In this document: positions 8,141-17,208 of the stretch, piece by piece
Position numbering within the stretch: the stretch's first letter is position 1
How the letters are laid out: each line of letters opens with the position of its first letter
IMG/VR virus record: IMGVR_UViG_3300036851_000459
Location: 1 to 45,105 of that record
Origin: a virus
Reading direction: 5' to 3' (one strand)
DNA length: 45,105 nucleotides
The notes under the pieces: generated by a model
Told to the model about the DNA's origin: nothing
Seen by the model: the letters and a program-made list of their open reading frames with translations, nothing else
Databases searched by the model: none
Program-made: the position numbers and the translations under genes

Positions 8141-9313
8141 ATGCCCACGAACATCCGCGTCGCAGAGTCGACCGGCAACGTGCCCGCATCGCGGGCCGTC
8201 CGTGACGTCTCCCGCGACATCCACTACCTCGACGCCGACGCGGCGCCCTATGTCCTGATGTCCAAAAGGGCAGGCCGGCGCCCAGTCTCGGCGAAAGAGT
8301 TCGAGTGGATCGAGAAGCAGCGGCCGACTGAGGTGGACAACGTCATCGGGGCGCAGACGAACGTCGACACGGCGATCGAGGTCGACACCCCGAATGCGTA
8401 CTTCGTCGACGACCTCGTGATGAACATGAGGACGCGGGAGATCTTCCGCGTGACCGTCGGCGGCACCTCACCGATCACCGTGGTCCGTGGAGTCGGGTCC
8501 GTCGCCGGTACGGCGATGAACGACAACGACCCGCTCATCATCATCGGGCCGTCCGTCCAGGAGGGGAACACGGCCGGGATCGAGCGCTCGGTCCAGGAGG
8601 CGTTCCTCACGAACTACACCCAGATCTTCGAGCACCCCTTCGGCACGACGGGGACCGAGGCTGCGGTGGACAACTACACCGGCAAGGATCGCCCGCGCCT
8701 GCAGCGTGAGTTCGCGACCTACCACATGCAGGCGATCGAGAAGGCGTTCCTGCTCGGCCAGAAGAACCAGGACGTGTCCGCCCCAAACAACCCCCGCCGC
8801 TACACCGGGGGCTTCGACTACTTCATCCAGCTCAACGGGCTGAACGTGGTCGACGCGGGTGGGGCGCTCTCGGATCCCACGGTCGAGGACTTCGCTCGAC
8901 GGCTGTTCGAGAACACGGGCGGCGGACCCACCAGGGTCTTCTTCACCGCCAGCAAGGTCGTCGCGATCCTGAACCAGCTCGCCGCCGGGCGTCTGCAGAC
9001 CGTCCCGCGCGACGAGGTCTACGGGATCTCGATCAAGCAGTGGGACTCGTTCTTCGGGTCCCTGTTCGTCGTCCAGCACCGGCTCCTGAAGTCGGCGCCG
9101 GATGTATCCGCGTTCGCCGGCTTCGGCGAGCGGCTGTTCGGGGTGGACCCGAAGAAGCTTCGGTATGCCGCGTTGCGAACGCGCGACACGAAGCTCGAGG
9201 AGAACGTCCACAACCCCGGCTACGACGGTTGGAAGGATCTGTACCGCACCGAGGCTGGCTTCGAGATCGCCAACCCCGAGTGCCACGGGATCCTGAAGAC
9301 GATCACGTCGTAG
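8141..9313 (+). CDS. Major capsid protein (SU10-type HK97 fold)
   Basis: 390 residues with features of the SU10-like major capsid family: an N-terminal arm (RDVSRDIHYLDADAAPYVLM), FEWIEKQRPTEVD, then the EAFLTNYTQIFEHPFGTTGT and FATYHMQAIEKAFLLGQKN segments. These match the E-loop, spine-helix and P-domain order of that family as I know it. It would form the icosahedral shell. A strong ribosome site (GAGGAGGACC) fits high expression. Its place after the scaffold supports the call. Confidence 0.85.
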   Translation: MPTNIRVAESTGNVPASRAVRDVSRDIHYLDADAAPYVLMSKRAGRRPVSAKEFEWIEKQRPTEVDNVIGAQTNVDTAIEVDTPNAYFVDDLVMNMRTREIFRVTVGGTSPITVVRGVGSVAGTAMNDNDPLIIIGPSVQEGNTAGIERSVQEAFLTNYTQIFEHPFGTTGTEAAVDNYTGKDRPRLQREFATYHMQAIEKAFLLGQKNQDVSAPNNPRRYTGGFDYFIQLNGLNVVDAGGALSDPTVEDFARRLFENTGGGPTRVFFTASKVVAILNQLAAGRLQTVPRDEVYGISIKQWDSFFGSLFVVQHRLLKSAPDVSAFAGFGERLFGVDPKKLRYAALRTRDTKLEENVHNPGYDGWKDLYRTEAGFEIANPECHGILKTITS

Positions 9314-9453
9314 GTCGAGCTCCCCCTCGGCCTGCGATCGGATGAGTTCCCCCTCATCCAGACGCCTGCAGGGCGGGGCGGCCAGCCCCGCGGGGCCGAC
9401 GTCCCGCCCTCAGGTGATCCCATTCGAGCCATCCGGCAGGAAGGTAGGGAGAG

Positions 9454-9846
9454 ATGGCAACGATCAACTACAGCGACGGGTCGGTCTTCACGATCGGGAC
9501 TGGCCTCACGACTGACAGGCCCGGACGCGCGCGCTCAGGGCCACCGCTCATGGGCACCCGCGGGAAGTCCCAGAAGGTCGTCACCGGGACCTTCACGTTC
9601 GACAATGCCTATCCGGCGGGCGGCGAGGACATCTCGGACATCTTCAACCTGTTCGCAGGTCAGGCTCCCGAGGGGATCGTCTTCGAGAGCCCGCTCCTGT
9701 CCGCGGGCACGGGCAAGCACGCGAAGGTCGACTTCGCGGCGAAGAAGATCCAGCTCCTGACGAATGCGGCCGCGCCGGCCGACGTGGGAGCGACCGACCA
9801 GTCGGCCGCCGGCACGGTCCGGTGGATTGCCTGGGGTCCTCGATGA
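9454..9846 (+). CDS. Probable head-associated beta-rich protein, 130 aa
   Basis: The start has GGTAGGGAGAG just upstream. The sequence is beta-rich with many Gly, Thr and Ser and no charged coils (INYSDGSVFTIGTGLTTD, QKVVTGTFTFDNAYPAGG). Its position right after the capsid gene is typical of decoration or capsid-stabilising proteins. That role is inferred from context only. The 140-base gap before it contains no feature I can name. Confidence 0.7.
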   Translation: MATINYSDGSVFTIGTGLTTDRPGRARSGPPLMGTRGKSQKVVTGTFTFDNAYPAGGEDISDIFNLFAGQAPEGIVFESPLLSAGTGKHAKVDFAAKKIQLLTNAAAPADVGATDQSAAGTVRWIAWGPR

Positions 9847-10076
9847 GCGTTCAGACCGTCTTCCCTGTCACGTTCGACTACGTCGATTCGACGATGTACG
9901 TCGATGTGACCGACATCGCCTGGATGATCGTCCAGGAGAGCGGCGTTCCGGGCCTCTGGTCGTTGCAGATCTACACATCCGCCGGGGCGGCGGGTCTCGA
10001 TCAACGATTCGCGACACGGGCCGAGGCCCTTGCGGAAGCAGATGTCTGGGTCCAGCGAATCGAAGACGTTCACTAG
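9843..10076 (+). CDS. Hypothetical protein, 77 aa
   Basis: Starts with an ATGA overlap with the previous gene. A beta-rich start (SVQTVFPVTFDYVDSTMYVDVTD) is followed by a short helix near the C-terminus (RAEALAEADVWVQRI). It is the last plus-strand gene before the inserted homing endonuclease gene. No recognised family. Confidence 0.65.
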   Translation: MSVQTVFPVTFDYVDSTMYVDVTDIAWMIVQESGVPGLWSLQIYTSAGAAGLDQRFATRAEALAEADVWVQRIEDVH

Positions 10077-10091
10077 GCGAGGGGGGGGCGT

Positions 10092-10592
10092 TCAGGCGGG
10101 CTTATGAACCCGCTGCTTGATGACTGCGCGGATGGCCGAGGGGGAGACCCCGAAGTGCTTGGCGAGTCGCACGTAGCCCATGCCAGGACCGTAGACCGCT
10201 CGAATCTCTCGGACCTGCGACTCCGAGAAGCGGGTCACTCGATCAGGTCGTTCCACCCAGGTTCGCTGGACCTCGCGGAGCACTCGGCTGAACTGTTCCC
10301 GTTTCACGGGAGAGAGCCACGTCCACAGAAGTGCACATACGGCTTGGACTTCTCGCCAATTGGAGAGTCGATAGGTCCAAAGGTCCCGCCCAGCGCGCTG
10401 AGCTGCCGGACCACCGACCGTTCCGCATCCCACAGCCTCACGGAAACGGTCGAGGACGGCCCGATCGGCCTGAGCGATGGCTAGCCGGGGATGGACGTAT
10501 TGCCCTCCGCGCGCACGAGTCTCACGGATGAGGCTGGCGCATCCCTCCCCATCGAAGAAGCCCGCGGCCCACGCGAGTTCGTGCGTATCCAT
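10092..10592 (-). CDS. LAGLIDADG homing endonuclease, free-standing
   Basis: 166 residues on the strand opposite to all its neighbours. Residues 6-17 read LAWAAGFFDGEG, a clear LAGLIDADG motif with an acidic catalytic residue. Only one motif is present, so it should act as a homodimer, cutting a near-palindromic site. The C-terminal third has a helix-turn-helix (YVRLAKHFGVSPSAIRAVI, ~140-158) preceded by a SESQVREIRAVYG segment, as in other homing nucleases with a DNA-recognition tail. It sits in a gap between two structural genes, as a mobile insertion would. Its target is presumably the uninterrupted junction of those genes. Confidence 0.85.
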   Translation of the reverse strand: MDTHELAWAAGFFDGEGCASLIRETRARGGQYVHPRLAIAQADRAVLDRFREAVGCGTVGGPAAQRAGRDLWTYRLSNWREVQAVCALLWTWLSPVKREQFSRVLREVQRTWVERPDRVTRFSESQVREIRAVYGPGMGYVRLAKHFGVSPSAIRAVIKQRVHKPA

Positions 10593-10619
10593 GCCCGAAA
10601 TCTACAAGGAGGTACCGAC

Positions 10620-11081
10620 ATGATGGTGTGGTGTCAATACCGGCCGGGCGTCTATCACGTCGTCCCGACCGTCCTCGGCCCGATGGATGACCGAGGGCAT
10701 CGAGCCCGCATCGATGGCCTCACGGTCGAGTTCACGGCGCTCGGAGGCCCAGGGGCGGGCTCCGCGCTCGACACGAACGACCGCGGCTGGGACGAAGAGA
10801 CCCGGCTCATGGTCGAGACCTACCTGCAGGCCCATCCGGACTGGGGGCACACGCTCGTGCTCGCCGACGAGGCGATCATGACCAAGTCCTCGGACGGGCC
10901 CGGATGCAGCGTGATGATGCCGTCCACCGGCGGCGTGCGCCCCTGCGGGCGCCCCGTCGAGGAGGGCCTCGAGGTCTGCACGATGCACGCGCGCCAGCTC
11001 GGGCAGCTGAAGACGCTCGAGACGCAGGCCCCGGCCAATCCCGACCCGATCCCGGCACGGCCCGATCAGGTGGCCATCTGA
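10620..11081 (+). CDS. Hypothetical protein with Cys/His cluster, 153 aa
   Basis: The ATG at 10620 follows a near-consensus ribosome site AAGGAGGT at 10606-10613, which decides the start; an ORF open upstream runs antisense to the endonuclease gene. Residues ~98-125 hold a zinc-finger-like arrangement (GCSVMM, then RPCGRP, then EVCTMHARQL), that is C...C...C-x2-H. The N-terminal half is beta-rich. The strong ribosome site shows that structural expression resumes after the endonuclease insertion. Confidence 0.7.
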   Translation: MMVWCQYRPGVYHVVPTVLGPMDDRGHRARIDGLTVEFTALGGPGAGSALDTNDRGWDEETRLMVETYLQAHPDWGHTLVLADEAIMTKSSDGPGCSVMMPSTGGVRPCGRPVEEGLEVCTMHARQLGQLKTLETQAPANPDPIPARPDQVAI

Positions 11082-11082
11082 G

Positions 11083-11358
11083 ATGGCCTCCAAGCTCGAG
11101 CGACTCACCGCGACTGGCGACGTCACGACACGGCGGAGCTATCTGAAGTCGGTGATCGTGACCGGCGCGGTCGCGAACACGGTCGACATCCGCGACGGCT
11201 CGACGGGCGCAATCGTCGCGACCCTGTTCCTCGCGGCCTCAGGACAGGTCGATCACACCTTCGGGGATGCCGAGGGCGTCGGCTTCACGAACGGGATCCA
11301 TGTGACGCTGTCGGCCGCCGGACAGGTGAGCGTCGAGTACGACGAGATCGCCGGATAG
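11083..11358 (+). CDS. Small beta-rich virion protein, paralogue 1
   Basis: 91 residues, start one base after the preceding stop. It is a clear paralogue of the next gene: both begin MASKL, share TGDVTT(R/K)RSYLKSV, an I/L-R-D-G turn, SGQV and a C-terminal EYD/EYA strand. The fold is probably a small beta-sandwich, suited to a decoration or neck protein; that is inferred from composition and position. Confidence 0.72.
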   Translation: MASKLERLTATGDVTTRRSYLKSVIVTGAVANTVDIRDGSTGAIVATLFLAASGQVDHTFGDAEGVGFTNGIHVTLSAAGQVSVEYDEIAG

Positions 11359-11631
11359 ATGGCGAGCAAGCTCAAGGTCGTCACGAACACCGGCGATGTC
11401 ACGACGAAGCGGAGCTACCTGAAGTCGGTCGTGCTCGTTCTCGGGGTGGCCGTGTCGATCGACCTGCGTGATGGAGCTGCCGGCCCGGTCATCCAGACGC
11501 TGAACCTCGGCGGCTCGGGGCAGGTCGAGTGGCGAGCGGGCGATCCGGACGGTGCAGGCTTCAGCACCAGGATCCATGCGACCTTCTCGATTCCGGCGGT
11601 CGCAACCTTCGAGTACGCCGACGTCGCCTGA
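11359..11631 (+). CDS. Small beta-rich virion protein, paralogue 2
   Basis: 90 residues, beginning immediately after the stop of its paralogue with no gap. It shares the MASKL start and the TGDVTTKRSYLKSV core, with about half of the remaining positions different, so the duplication is old rather than recent. Tandem copies could form heteromers or serve as alternative surface proteins. Confidence 0.72.
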   Translation: MASKLKVVTNTGDVTTKRSYLKSVVLVLGVAVSIDLRDGAAGPVIQTLNLGGSGQVEWRAGDPDGAGFSTRIHATFSIPAVATFEYADVA

Positions 11632-11641
11632 AGGGGGCTCC

Positions 11642-12508
11642 GTGAACCTCGACCAGATCATCGCGGGGACCTGGGCAGAGGTCCGCGATCCGACCGGCGC
11701 CTTCGTGACGAACACGGACGTCGTTCGGTACGCGAACGAGGCCCAGGTCGACCTGGTGGCCCGGCTGCACCTGCTCGACGCGGAGCACGACGGGACCACG
11801 GACGGGACGAACCTGATCCCACTCCCCCCGGACTACATCGAGGCGCGGTCGCTCCGGATCGGGACGGAGGACTTCTCATTCGTCGACGACGACACCTGGT
11901 GGAGCTTGTCGGATCTGGGTGCCTCTGCGCCGCCCTTTGTCTTCCGGGTCTTCGGGAGTTCCCTCGAGCTCTACCCGACGCCGGCGAACGCGACCGCGTA
12001 CAAGGTGCGGTACTGGCGCAAGCCGGTCCCGCTGATCCTGAACGAGACGGCGGCCCCAATCGCGACGACGGCCGGCTCCGCGGCAGCCGAGATCGCGACG
12101 ATCACGACCGCGAGCGCCCACAACCTGACCGAAGGCGACTGGGTCGACGTGGTCGGCGTGACCCCGACCGCCTACAACGGGACCTGGCGGGTCCTGTCCA
12201 CGCCGAGCGGGACGCAATTCACCGCGCACATCGGCTCGACCCCGGCGGTGATCTCGGTCCAGGGCACGGTCGAGGAGACCGACGTGCCGGAGGTCGCCGA
12301 GGAGCTCCACAAGCGGATCCTGGACTTCTGCATCGGCCGGGCGCTCCTGAAGGTCAACGAGGGCGACAAGGGCGCCCTGTTCCTCGGTCTGTACGAGGAC
12401 GGCCTCCCACCCGCCCCCACGTCGAAGACGCGCACTATCGCCGGCCCGCTGGTCGTGATCCCGTCGCCGAACGCCTTCGATCTGGACTTCGACGCGCGTC
12501 ACTACTGA
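11642..12508 (+). CDS. Head-tail adaptor protein
   Basis: 288 residues from GTG 11642, with AAGGGGG upstream. The N-terminal half is like the gp6-type adaptors of tailed phages: LDQIIAGTWAEVRDPTGAFV, then TDVVRYANEAQVDLVARLHL, then LIPLPPDYIEARSLRIG and ELYPTPANATAYKVRYWRKP. A Thr-rich beta domain (EIATITTASAHNLTEGDWVD... near residues 140-205) is inserted before the C-terminal helices (VAEELHKRILDFCIGRALLK). The adaptor would sit under the portal. The inserted domain is like those seen in tail proteins that bind surfaces. Confidence 0.75.
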   Translation: MNLDQIIAGTWAEVRDPTGAFVTNTDVVRYANEAQVDLVARLHLLDAEHDGTTDGTNLIPLPPDYIEARSLRIGTEDFSFVDDDTWWSLSDLGASAPPFVFRVFGSSLELYPTPANATAYKVRYWRKPVPLILNETAAPIATTAGSAAAEIATITTASAHNLTEGDWVDVVGVTPTAYNGTWRVLSTPSGTQFTAHIGSTPAVISVQGTVEETDVPEVAEELHKRILDFCIGRALLKVNEGDKGALFLGLYEDGLPPAPTSKTRTIAGPLVVIPSPNAFDLDFDARHY

Positions 12509-12519
12509 GGGGGTCGCCC

Positions 12520-12927
12520 GTGGGGCTTCGGCGGCAGGCGATCCGGTACGTCAACGAGCTCCGGGCCGATCGGGGCCTCGACAAGCTCATCTGGGACCCC
12601 AGGCTCAAACGGCCAACGCGACGCCACTCGAGGGAGATGGCGCGGGCCCGAGACCTCTCGCACACGGAGGAGGCGATCTTCCAGAAGGCGATGGACCGCA
12701 ACGTCGGCGCGGGTCAGTGGTCGCGCGCTGGCGAGAACGTCGGCGTCTCAGGGGACCTGAACGAGAACGGTTGGGACCGGCAGGACTTCGACGATCTGAT
12801 GACCGCGTTTCGTCATTCCAAGCCCCATCGGAGGAACATGCTGCGACCCGGCTACGACAACATCGCGGTCGGGCTGAAGCGGGGTCCTGACGGCCGTCTC
12901 TACCTGACCTACTGGTTCTATGGCTGA
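12520..12927 (+). CDS. CAP/SCP-superfamily protein
   Basis: 135 residues from GTG 12520. It matches the bacterial CAP (SCP/PR1) domain: RHSREMARARDLSHT (residues 35-49, His at 36 and 48), AGENVGV (70-76, Glu 72), AFRHSKPHRRNMLRPGYDNI (97-116, His 103) and the final beta segment LYLTYWF. It has no signal peptide, so it is not secreted by Sec; as a virion gene product it may be part of the tail. CAP proteins bind sterols or lipids or act at cell surfaces in other systems; its role here is open. It overlaps the next gene by 8 bases. Confidence 0.82.
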   Translation: MGLRRQAIRYVNELRADRGLDKLIWDPRLKRPTRRHSREMARARDLSHTEEAIFQKAMDRNVGAGQWSRAGENVGVSGDLNENGWDRQDFDDLMTAFRHSKPHRRNMLRPGYDNIAVGLKRGPDGRLYLTYWFYG

Positions 12928-14407
12928 ACGGCGGTTCGTCAAGCTCTCGTTCGAGGGTGGGAGCGATTCGGCCTTGGACCTACGCAAGGTCCCGAACGGG
13001 ATGGGAGCCGTCGTCCGAAACTGGCAGCCGGGGGTCGATGGAGCTCTCCACGCCCGGAACGGCTGGCGAGTGCAGAGCACGACCGGCGACGAACCCACCG
13101 ACATCCTCACCGGCGGCTTCTCGACCCCGTTGGATCCCGTCGGGTTCTACGTCTTTGAGCGAGACACCAGCCGGTTGTATCGCAACAGCTCGGCCATCAC
13201 ACCATTCGGGACATGGACGATCGTGGATGACCTCGCGAGTGGTGGCGGAGGCTCGCAGGTCGTTCCCATCGTCGCGGGCGCCGGCTACGTCGTGTACGGC
13301 AACCTGACCTTCCCCTTGCAGCGGCTTCGGAAGTTCGATGGAACCGTCGCCTCAGATGCGGGTTCGGCTGCTGTCGCGGGTGGCGGACTGGCCTACTGGA
13401 AGAACAGGTTCTGGTCTGTCGGCACGATCGCGAACGGCAACCGCCTGCGCTACTCGGGCATCGACAACCCTGATGACTGGGACCTGAACCGCTATATCGA
13501 GATCCCTGGTGGCCAGGGCGAGGCTCTCGAGCCCTTCGGAGATGGGCTGCTCGTCGGCACGCGCCACGGGGTCTGGTTTGTCACGGGCGATGGACCCTCA
13601 AGCTTCGCTCTGCACCTGATCGACCGCGGCGCCTGCACGGGTGGGCACGCGATGCTCGCGACGCCCAACGGGGCCCTCATGGCGGGCGAAAGCCGCATCT
13701 GGCTCTGGCCGGGCTCCGGGCCAGCCGTGCCGTTCGAGGCGGTCGTGACCAACATCGAGACCGGGGTCGGGTACGCCGATTCGGTCTACACGACGATGGC
13801 CTACTTCGACGGTCGCGCCTACGTCTGCGTCAAGGATCTGGGGAGCGACGACAACCTCTGGGTCTGGGAGCCCAACCGCAACATCTGGTCGACCGAGGAC
13901 TACGTCCAGGGAAGCGATGAGGAGCTCCACCAGATCTTCACCGCGGGGAAGAACCTCGCCGGTCTCACCGAGGATGCCGGATCCATCGGACCCGGCGCCG
14001 CTGGGCCTGTGGTGTATCGGCGAGCCTTGGACCTGGACTACGGCTCTCGCGACATGCTGGTCAACGAGACCTTCACGGCGAAGACCGGCGCCCTGCAGCT
14101 CGGGGAGACCGCTTCCCCGGCGACCCTGATGCATCTGCACCTGCTCCTGAGGCAGCGCAACGGTGACTCGGGTGACGTGCCCATGTCGATCACGCCGGTC
14201 ATCGACGGGACCACGCCGTTGAACGCCGCGAAGTCGGTCTCGCCCCGAAGCCCCGTGGGGAGCTTCCGCGAACGCATCGATTTCAACTCGGACAACGTCG
14301 GCTTCTTCACGCAGCTCGTGTTCAGCCACCCGCTGACGACGTCGGACGAGGCCACCTTCGACATCCTCGAAGCGGTCCTCGAGTACGAGGTCGAGGCGCC
14401 GAGATGA
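12920..14407 (+). CDS. Probable tail nozzle / beta-propeller-like tail protein
   Basis: 495 residues with many Trp, Gly and Asp turns and repeating strands ([76 protein letters not shown]). These repeats suggest a beta-propeller. [13 protein letters not shown] is like segments in podovirus tail nozzle or tubular B-type proteins. It lies between the adaptor and the fibre gene, where a nozzle protein is expected. The precise family is not certain. Confidence 0.65.
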   Translation: MAERRFVKLSFEGGSDSALDLRKVPNGMGAVVRNWQPGVDGALHARNGWRVQSTTGDEPTDILTGGFSTPLDPVGFYVFERDTSRLYRNSSAITPFGTWTIVDDLASGGGGSQVVPIVAGAGYVVYGNLTFPLQRLRKFDGTVASDAGSAAVAGGGLAYWKNRFWSVGTIANGNRLRYSGIDNPDDWDLNRYIEIPGGQGEALEPFGDGLLVGTRHGVWFVTGDGPSSFALHLIDRGACTGGHAMLATPNGALMAGESRIWLWPGSGPAVPFEAVVTNIETGVGYADSVYTTMAYFDGRAYVCVKDLGSDDNLWVWEPNRNIWSTEDYVQGSDEELHQIFTAGKNLAGLTEDAGSIGPGAAGPVVYRRALDLDYGSRDMLVNETFTAKTGALQLGETASPATLMHLHLLLRQRNGDSGDVPMSITPVIDGTTPLNAAKSVSPRSPVGSFRERIDFNSDNVGFFTQLVFSHPLTTSDEATFDILEAVLEYEVEAPR

Positions 14408-15642
14408 GCATCTACCTCGACACCGGCGACACGCTCTCGGGCGAGGCGGGCGGCGCCGGCATCATCACGGCGACCTTCTATGGCCGCCGGCAGAGCCACC
14501 CGGACCACTCGAAGATCGACCAGCGCCAGGTCCCCGCCGCGCCGACCACGCTCTACACGTCGACGGGTGAGGAAACGGTCATCGACACGATCGTCCTCGC
14601 GAATCCCACCGCGAGCGCTTCGACGATCAAGCTCTGGCAGGACGGGAGCACGGACCCGTTCATCATCCTGCCGGCGGTGAACCTGCTGGCCGGCGAGTTC
14701 GCCGTCTTCGCCGAGGACGGCTGGAAGTTCTACAACGCGGACGGGAGCCTCAAGGGATCGGGCGCCGCGGGTGCTCCCGGAGCCCCCGGAGCCACGGGCG
14801 CCCCTGGACCTCAAGGGCCCGCAGGCGAAACCGGCGACGAGGGTCCCCAGGGGCCTCCCGGATCCGCGGGCTCGCCCGGCCCCTCGGGTGGCGTAGGACC
14901 GGCGGGACCGCAGGCTTTCGCGTTCATCGAGGGAGCCGAGGGCGAGGTCGGTCCGATCGGGCCTCCTGGTCCTCCCGGAGCGGCGGGAGCGGCCGGCGAG
15001 CAAGGTCCGGCGGGGGTGCAGGGCTTCGCGTTCATCGAAGGCACCGAGGGCGAGAATGGTCCACCCGGCCCACCTGGGCCACCCGGAGCGGCTGGTGCCG
15101 CGGGATCGCAGGGGCCAGCCGGGCCTCAGGCCTTCGCCTTCATCGAGGGCACCGAGGGCGAGATCGGGCCCCCAGGACCGCCAGGAGTCCGCGGCATCGA
15201 CGGTGCTGCAGGGCCTCAGGGCCCCGCCGGTCCGCAAGCGTTCGCCTTCATCGAGGGAACCGAAGGATCCGAGGGCCCACCGGGGCCGCCTGGGCCGGCG
15301 GGAACCGTCCCGCTCGTCACGTTCTCGGTCGGAGCCCTCCTCGAGGGTGCGCCGCCCTCCAATGGATTCCGGATGGTCTGGCGAGCTCCGTTCGCCTGCA
15401 CCGTCACGCACGTCCGCGGCCACATCGATGCTGGGACGAACGCCGTCATCAACGCTCGGAAGAACCAGGCCTCCGACTTCATGTCGGCCGATCTGACCGT
15501 GGATCCCGCCGACCAATGGGAAGAAGGCGTCGCGAACCAGAACCAGTCGATCGCCGTGGGTGACGACATTGAAGTTGAGCTCGTGTCGACGTCTGGGGCA
15601 GTCACCCAGGTCAACATCCAGGTCGACCTGACGAGGGTCTAG
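14404..15642 (+). CDS. Collagen-like tail fibre with 36-residue repeats
   Basis: 412 residues. The first ~115 are a beta-rich attachment domain. Residues ~118-301 are Gly-X-Y collagen repeats interrupted four times by the non-collagen element (A/G)FAFIEG(A/T)EG, starting at residues 171, 207, 243 and 279, exactly 36 residues (108 bases) apart. The C-terminal ~105 residues are a beta domain ([19 protein letters not shown]...), a likely receptor-binding or trimerising tip. The protein probably forms a homotrimeric fibre. The precise repeat could expand or contract by recombination. It starts in an ATGA overlap with the preceding gene. Confidence 0.88.
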   Translation: MSIYLDTGDTLSGEAGGAGIITATFYGRRQSHPDHSKIDQRQVPAAPTTLYTSTGEETVIDTIVLANPTASASTIKLWQDGSTDPFIILPAVNLLAGEFAVFAEDGWKFYNADGSLKGSGAAGAPGAPGATGAPGPQGPAGETGDEGPQGPPGSAGSPGPSGGVGPAGPQAFAFIEGAEGEVGPIGPPGPPGAAGAAGEQGPAGVQGFAFIEGTEGENGPPGPPGPPGAAGAAGSQGPAGPQAFAFIEGTEGEIGPPGPPGVRGIDGAAGPQGPAGPQAFAFIEGTEGSEGPPGPPGPAGTVPLVTFSVGALLEGAPPSNGFRMVWRAPFACTVTHVRGHIDAGTNAVINARKNQASDFMSADLTVDPADQWEEGVANQNQSIAVGDDIEVELVSTSGAVTQVNIQVDLTRV

Positions 15643-15658
15643 GACGGAGTGAATCGCG

Positions 15659-15865
15659 ATGGCCCCAGGGGATCTGCTCTGTCCGCTCGATGGGACCATC
15701 CTCGGGCTGCCGAACTGGACGTATCGGGGTGGTCCACCACATCTGGATTCGATTGCGCCAGGTGAACATGCACACGTGTTCTTCATCGGGACGTTCACCT
15801 GCTCGAACGGTCATCGCTGGCAGGCGAAGGAAGGCAGCGACCTCGTCATGGAAAGGATCCAGTAG
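15659..15865 (+). CDS. Hypothetical protein, 68 aa
   Basis: A small Trp, His and Cys-containing protein (LLCPLDGTILGLPNWTYRGG, FTCSNGHRWQAKEG). The two Cys and the HAHV and NGH histidines suggest a possible zinc-ribbon-like fold, and FTCSNGHRW resembles a half ribbon. Its stop overlaps the next GTG. It sits between the fibre and another probable tail protein. Confidence 0.65.
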   Translation: MAPGDLLCPLDGTILGLPNWTYRGGPPHLDSIAPGEHAHVFFIGTFTCSNGHRWQAKEGSDLVMERIQ

Positions 15866-16701
15866 TGCTCTGGGTCCCCCAAAAGGGTCGCTTGCTGGTC
15901 CAGCACAACCTGGGGACCGTAGGGACGGTCACGCCTGGGACCGCCATCACATCGGATGCAGCTTCGGCCGCCGTCAAGGGTGCTGCGGCCGAGGTCTTCT
16001 CGGCCACGGACTTCGACACCTATCTCGTCGGAGTCGGTCTCGCCGGGACCCAGGCTGCGGCGGTCAACTCGGATGCCGCGATGGACCTGCTCGTGGGGGC
16101 TGCGACCGAGGAAGTCCTCATCCCGGATGTTCTGTGTGGTGAGAGATTCGCGTTCGGCGGCGGTGGTACGGGCCTTGGGCCGATCATCGTCCTGCCGGTC
16201 TACATCCCCGCTGGGACACGCATCGCGGCACGCTACGCTTGCGCTCGACTCTCGCACACATCTCGGGCCCTGGTCTGGTTGTGGGGCGGAGATGGCGTTC
16301 CGCCATTCCGTGTCGGCCGGAAGGTCACAACCTACGGCATCACGACGCTACCCGACGGCACAACGGTCGTTCCCGGTGCAAGCGGCGCGGCGGGCTCGCA
16401 CACGCAGATCGTGGCCTCCACCACCGAGCGCCACTTCGCGTTCATGCCGTCGTTCCAGATCAACAACGACACCAACATGGTCGCGCGCGCCATCACGATC
16501 GCGATGGGGATCGGAGCGGCGACCGAGGAGGAGCTAACTCAGACCTGGTGGATGGGCACGGGAACCGGCGAGGACATCTCCGGCATGTTTCCCAGCTTCC
16601 CGGCCTTCGCCGATGTGCCCTCTGGCACGCGGCTGACGCTCCGTGCGTCAAATAGCGGCACGAACGACGCCTACTCGGGCGTCATCCATGCGGTGAGCTG
16701 A
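15865..16701 (+). CDS. Probable tail/receptor-binding protein, 278 aa
   Basis: Starts at GTG 15865, overlapping the previous stop. The sequence is almost wholly small and hydrophobic or Thr/Gly residues in alternating strands (FDTYLVGVGLAGTQAAAVNS, IIVLPVYIPAGTRIAARYA), with few charges. This is typical of a jelly-roll or beta-sandwich tail or fibre protein. There is no collagen repeat here. Role inferred from place and composition. Confidence 0.68.
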   Translation: MLWVPQKGRLLVQHNLGTVGTVTPGTAITSDAASAAVKGAAAEVFSATDFDTYLVGVGLAGTQAAAVNSDAAMDLLVGAATEEVLIPDVLCGERFAFGGGGTGLGPIIVLPVYIPAGTRIAARYACARLSHTSRALVWLWGGDGVPPFRVGRKVTTYGITTLPDGTTVVPGASGAAGSHTQIVASTTERHFAFMPSFQINNDTNMVARAITIAMGIGAATEEELTQTWWMGTGTGEDISGMFPSFPAFADVPSGTRLTLRASNSGTNDAYSGVIHAVS

Positions 16702-16710
16702 GGAGACGAC

Positions 16711-17067
16711 ATGGCTCTGACGATCGAGTACGAGACCCTCGACGACGTCACGATCAGCACGAGCGAGATCTCCATCGTCTCGGGGACCACGACCCTGCAG
16801 ACCGTTACCGACGACGGGGTCTACCAGCTCTGGGTCGACGACCGCTCGAACATGACCAAGACCGAGGAGTTCGCGATTCGGATCTACGAGACGGTCCTGG
16901 CCGCCGACGCATCGAAGCGGCAGGCCTTCGAGGCGACCCTGAAGGGCGTGCAATCCGAGGTCTTCGTGTCGCCCATGCTGATGCTCGGCAACGGCTGGGA
17001 CATGACCCTGCAGAAGCTCGCGGGGACCGATCGCGCCTTCTCGGCCACGATCCGGCGGGTCTCCTAG
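16711..17067 (+). CDS. Hypothetical beta-rich virion protein, 118 aa
   Basis: A ribosome site GAGGAG precedes ATG 16711. The N-terminus alternates strands and turns (TIEYETLDDVTISTSEISIV), then VYQLWVDDRSNMTKTEEFAI and a short helix. No motif recognised. It is similar in size and texture to the small structural genes around it. Confidence 0.7.
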   Translation: MALTIEYETLDDVTISTSEISIVSGTTTLQTVTDDGVYQLWVDDRSNMTKTEEFAIRIYETVLAADASKRQAFEATLKGVQSEVFVSPMLMLGNGWDMTLQKLAGTDRAFSATIRRVS

Positions 17068-17208
17068 ATGGCTGGCCCCGGAGCCGTCTGGTACAACCCC
17101 GTCGCCGCTGCGGCGCAACTCCAATCCGGCGCTGCACCCGCCGAGCCGACGAAGGTCAACCTCATGGTCGTCCTCGGCGCGCTGGCGTCGTTCCTGCTGT
17201 TCATCTGA
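17068..17208 (+). CDS. Small membrane protein, 46 aa
   Basis: Starts immediately after the previous stop. The second half is one hydrophobic segment (VNLMVVLGALASFLLFI, residues ~30-46) ending at the C-terminus, so it is a tail-anchored mini-protein with an Ala/Pro-rich N-terminal half. Its position among virion genes suggests a minor virion or membrane component; this is inference. Confidence 0.6.
   Translation: MAGPGAVWYNPVAAAAQLQSGAAPAEPTKVNLMVVLGALASFLLFI

Noticed and set aside
14750-15300. Possible CRISPR array in the regularly repeated region
   Set aside because: The 108-bp periodicity is in-frame collagen coding sequence, not palindromic repeats with unique spacers.
14038-15798. 586-codon minus-strand ORF over the collagen-like gene
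   Set aside because: Its length comes from the GC-rich Gly-X-Y repeats read backwards; no stops occur in such DNA.
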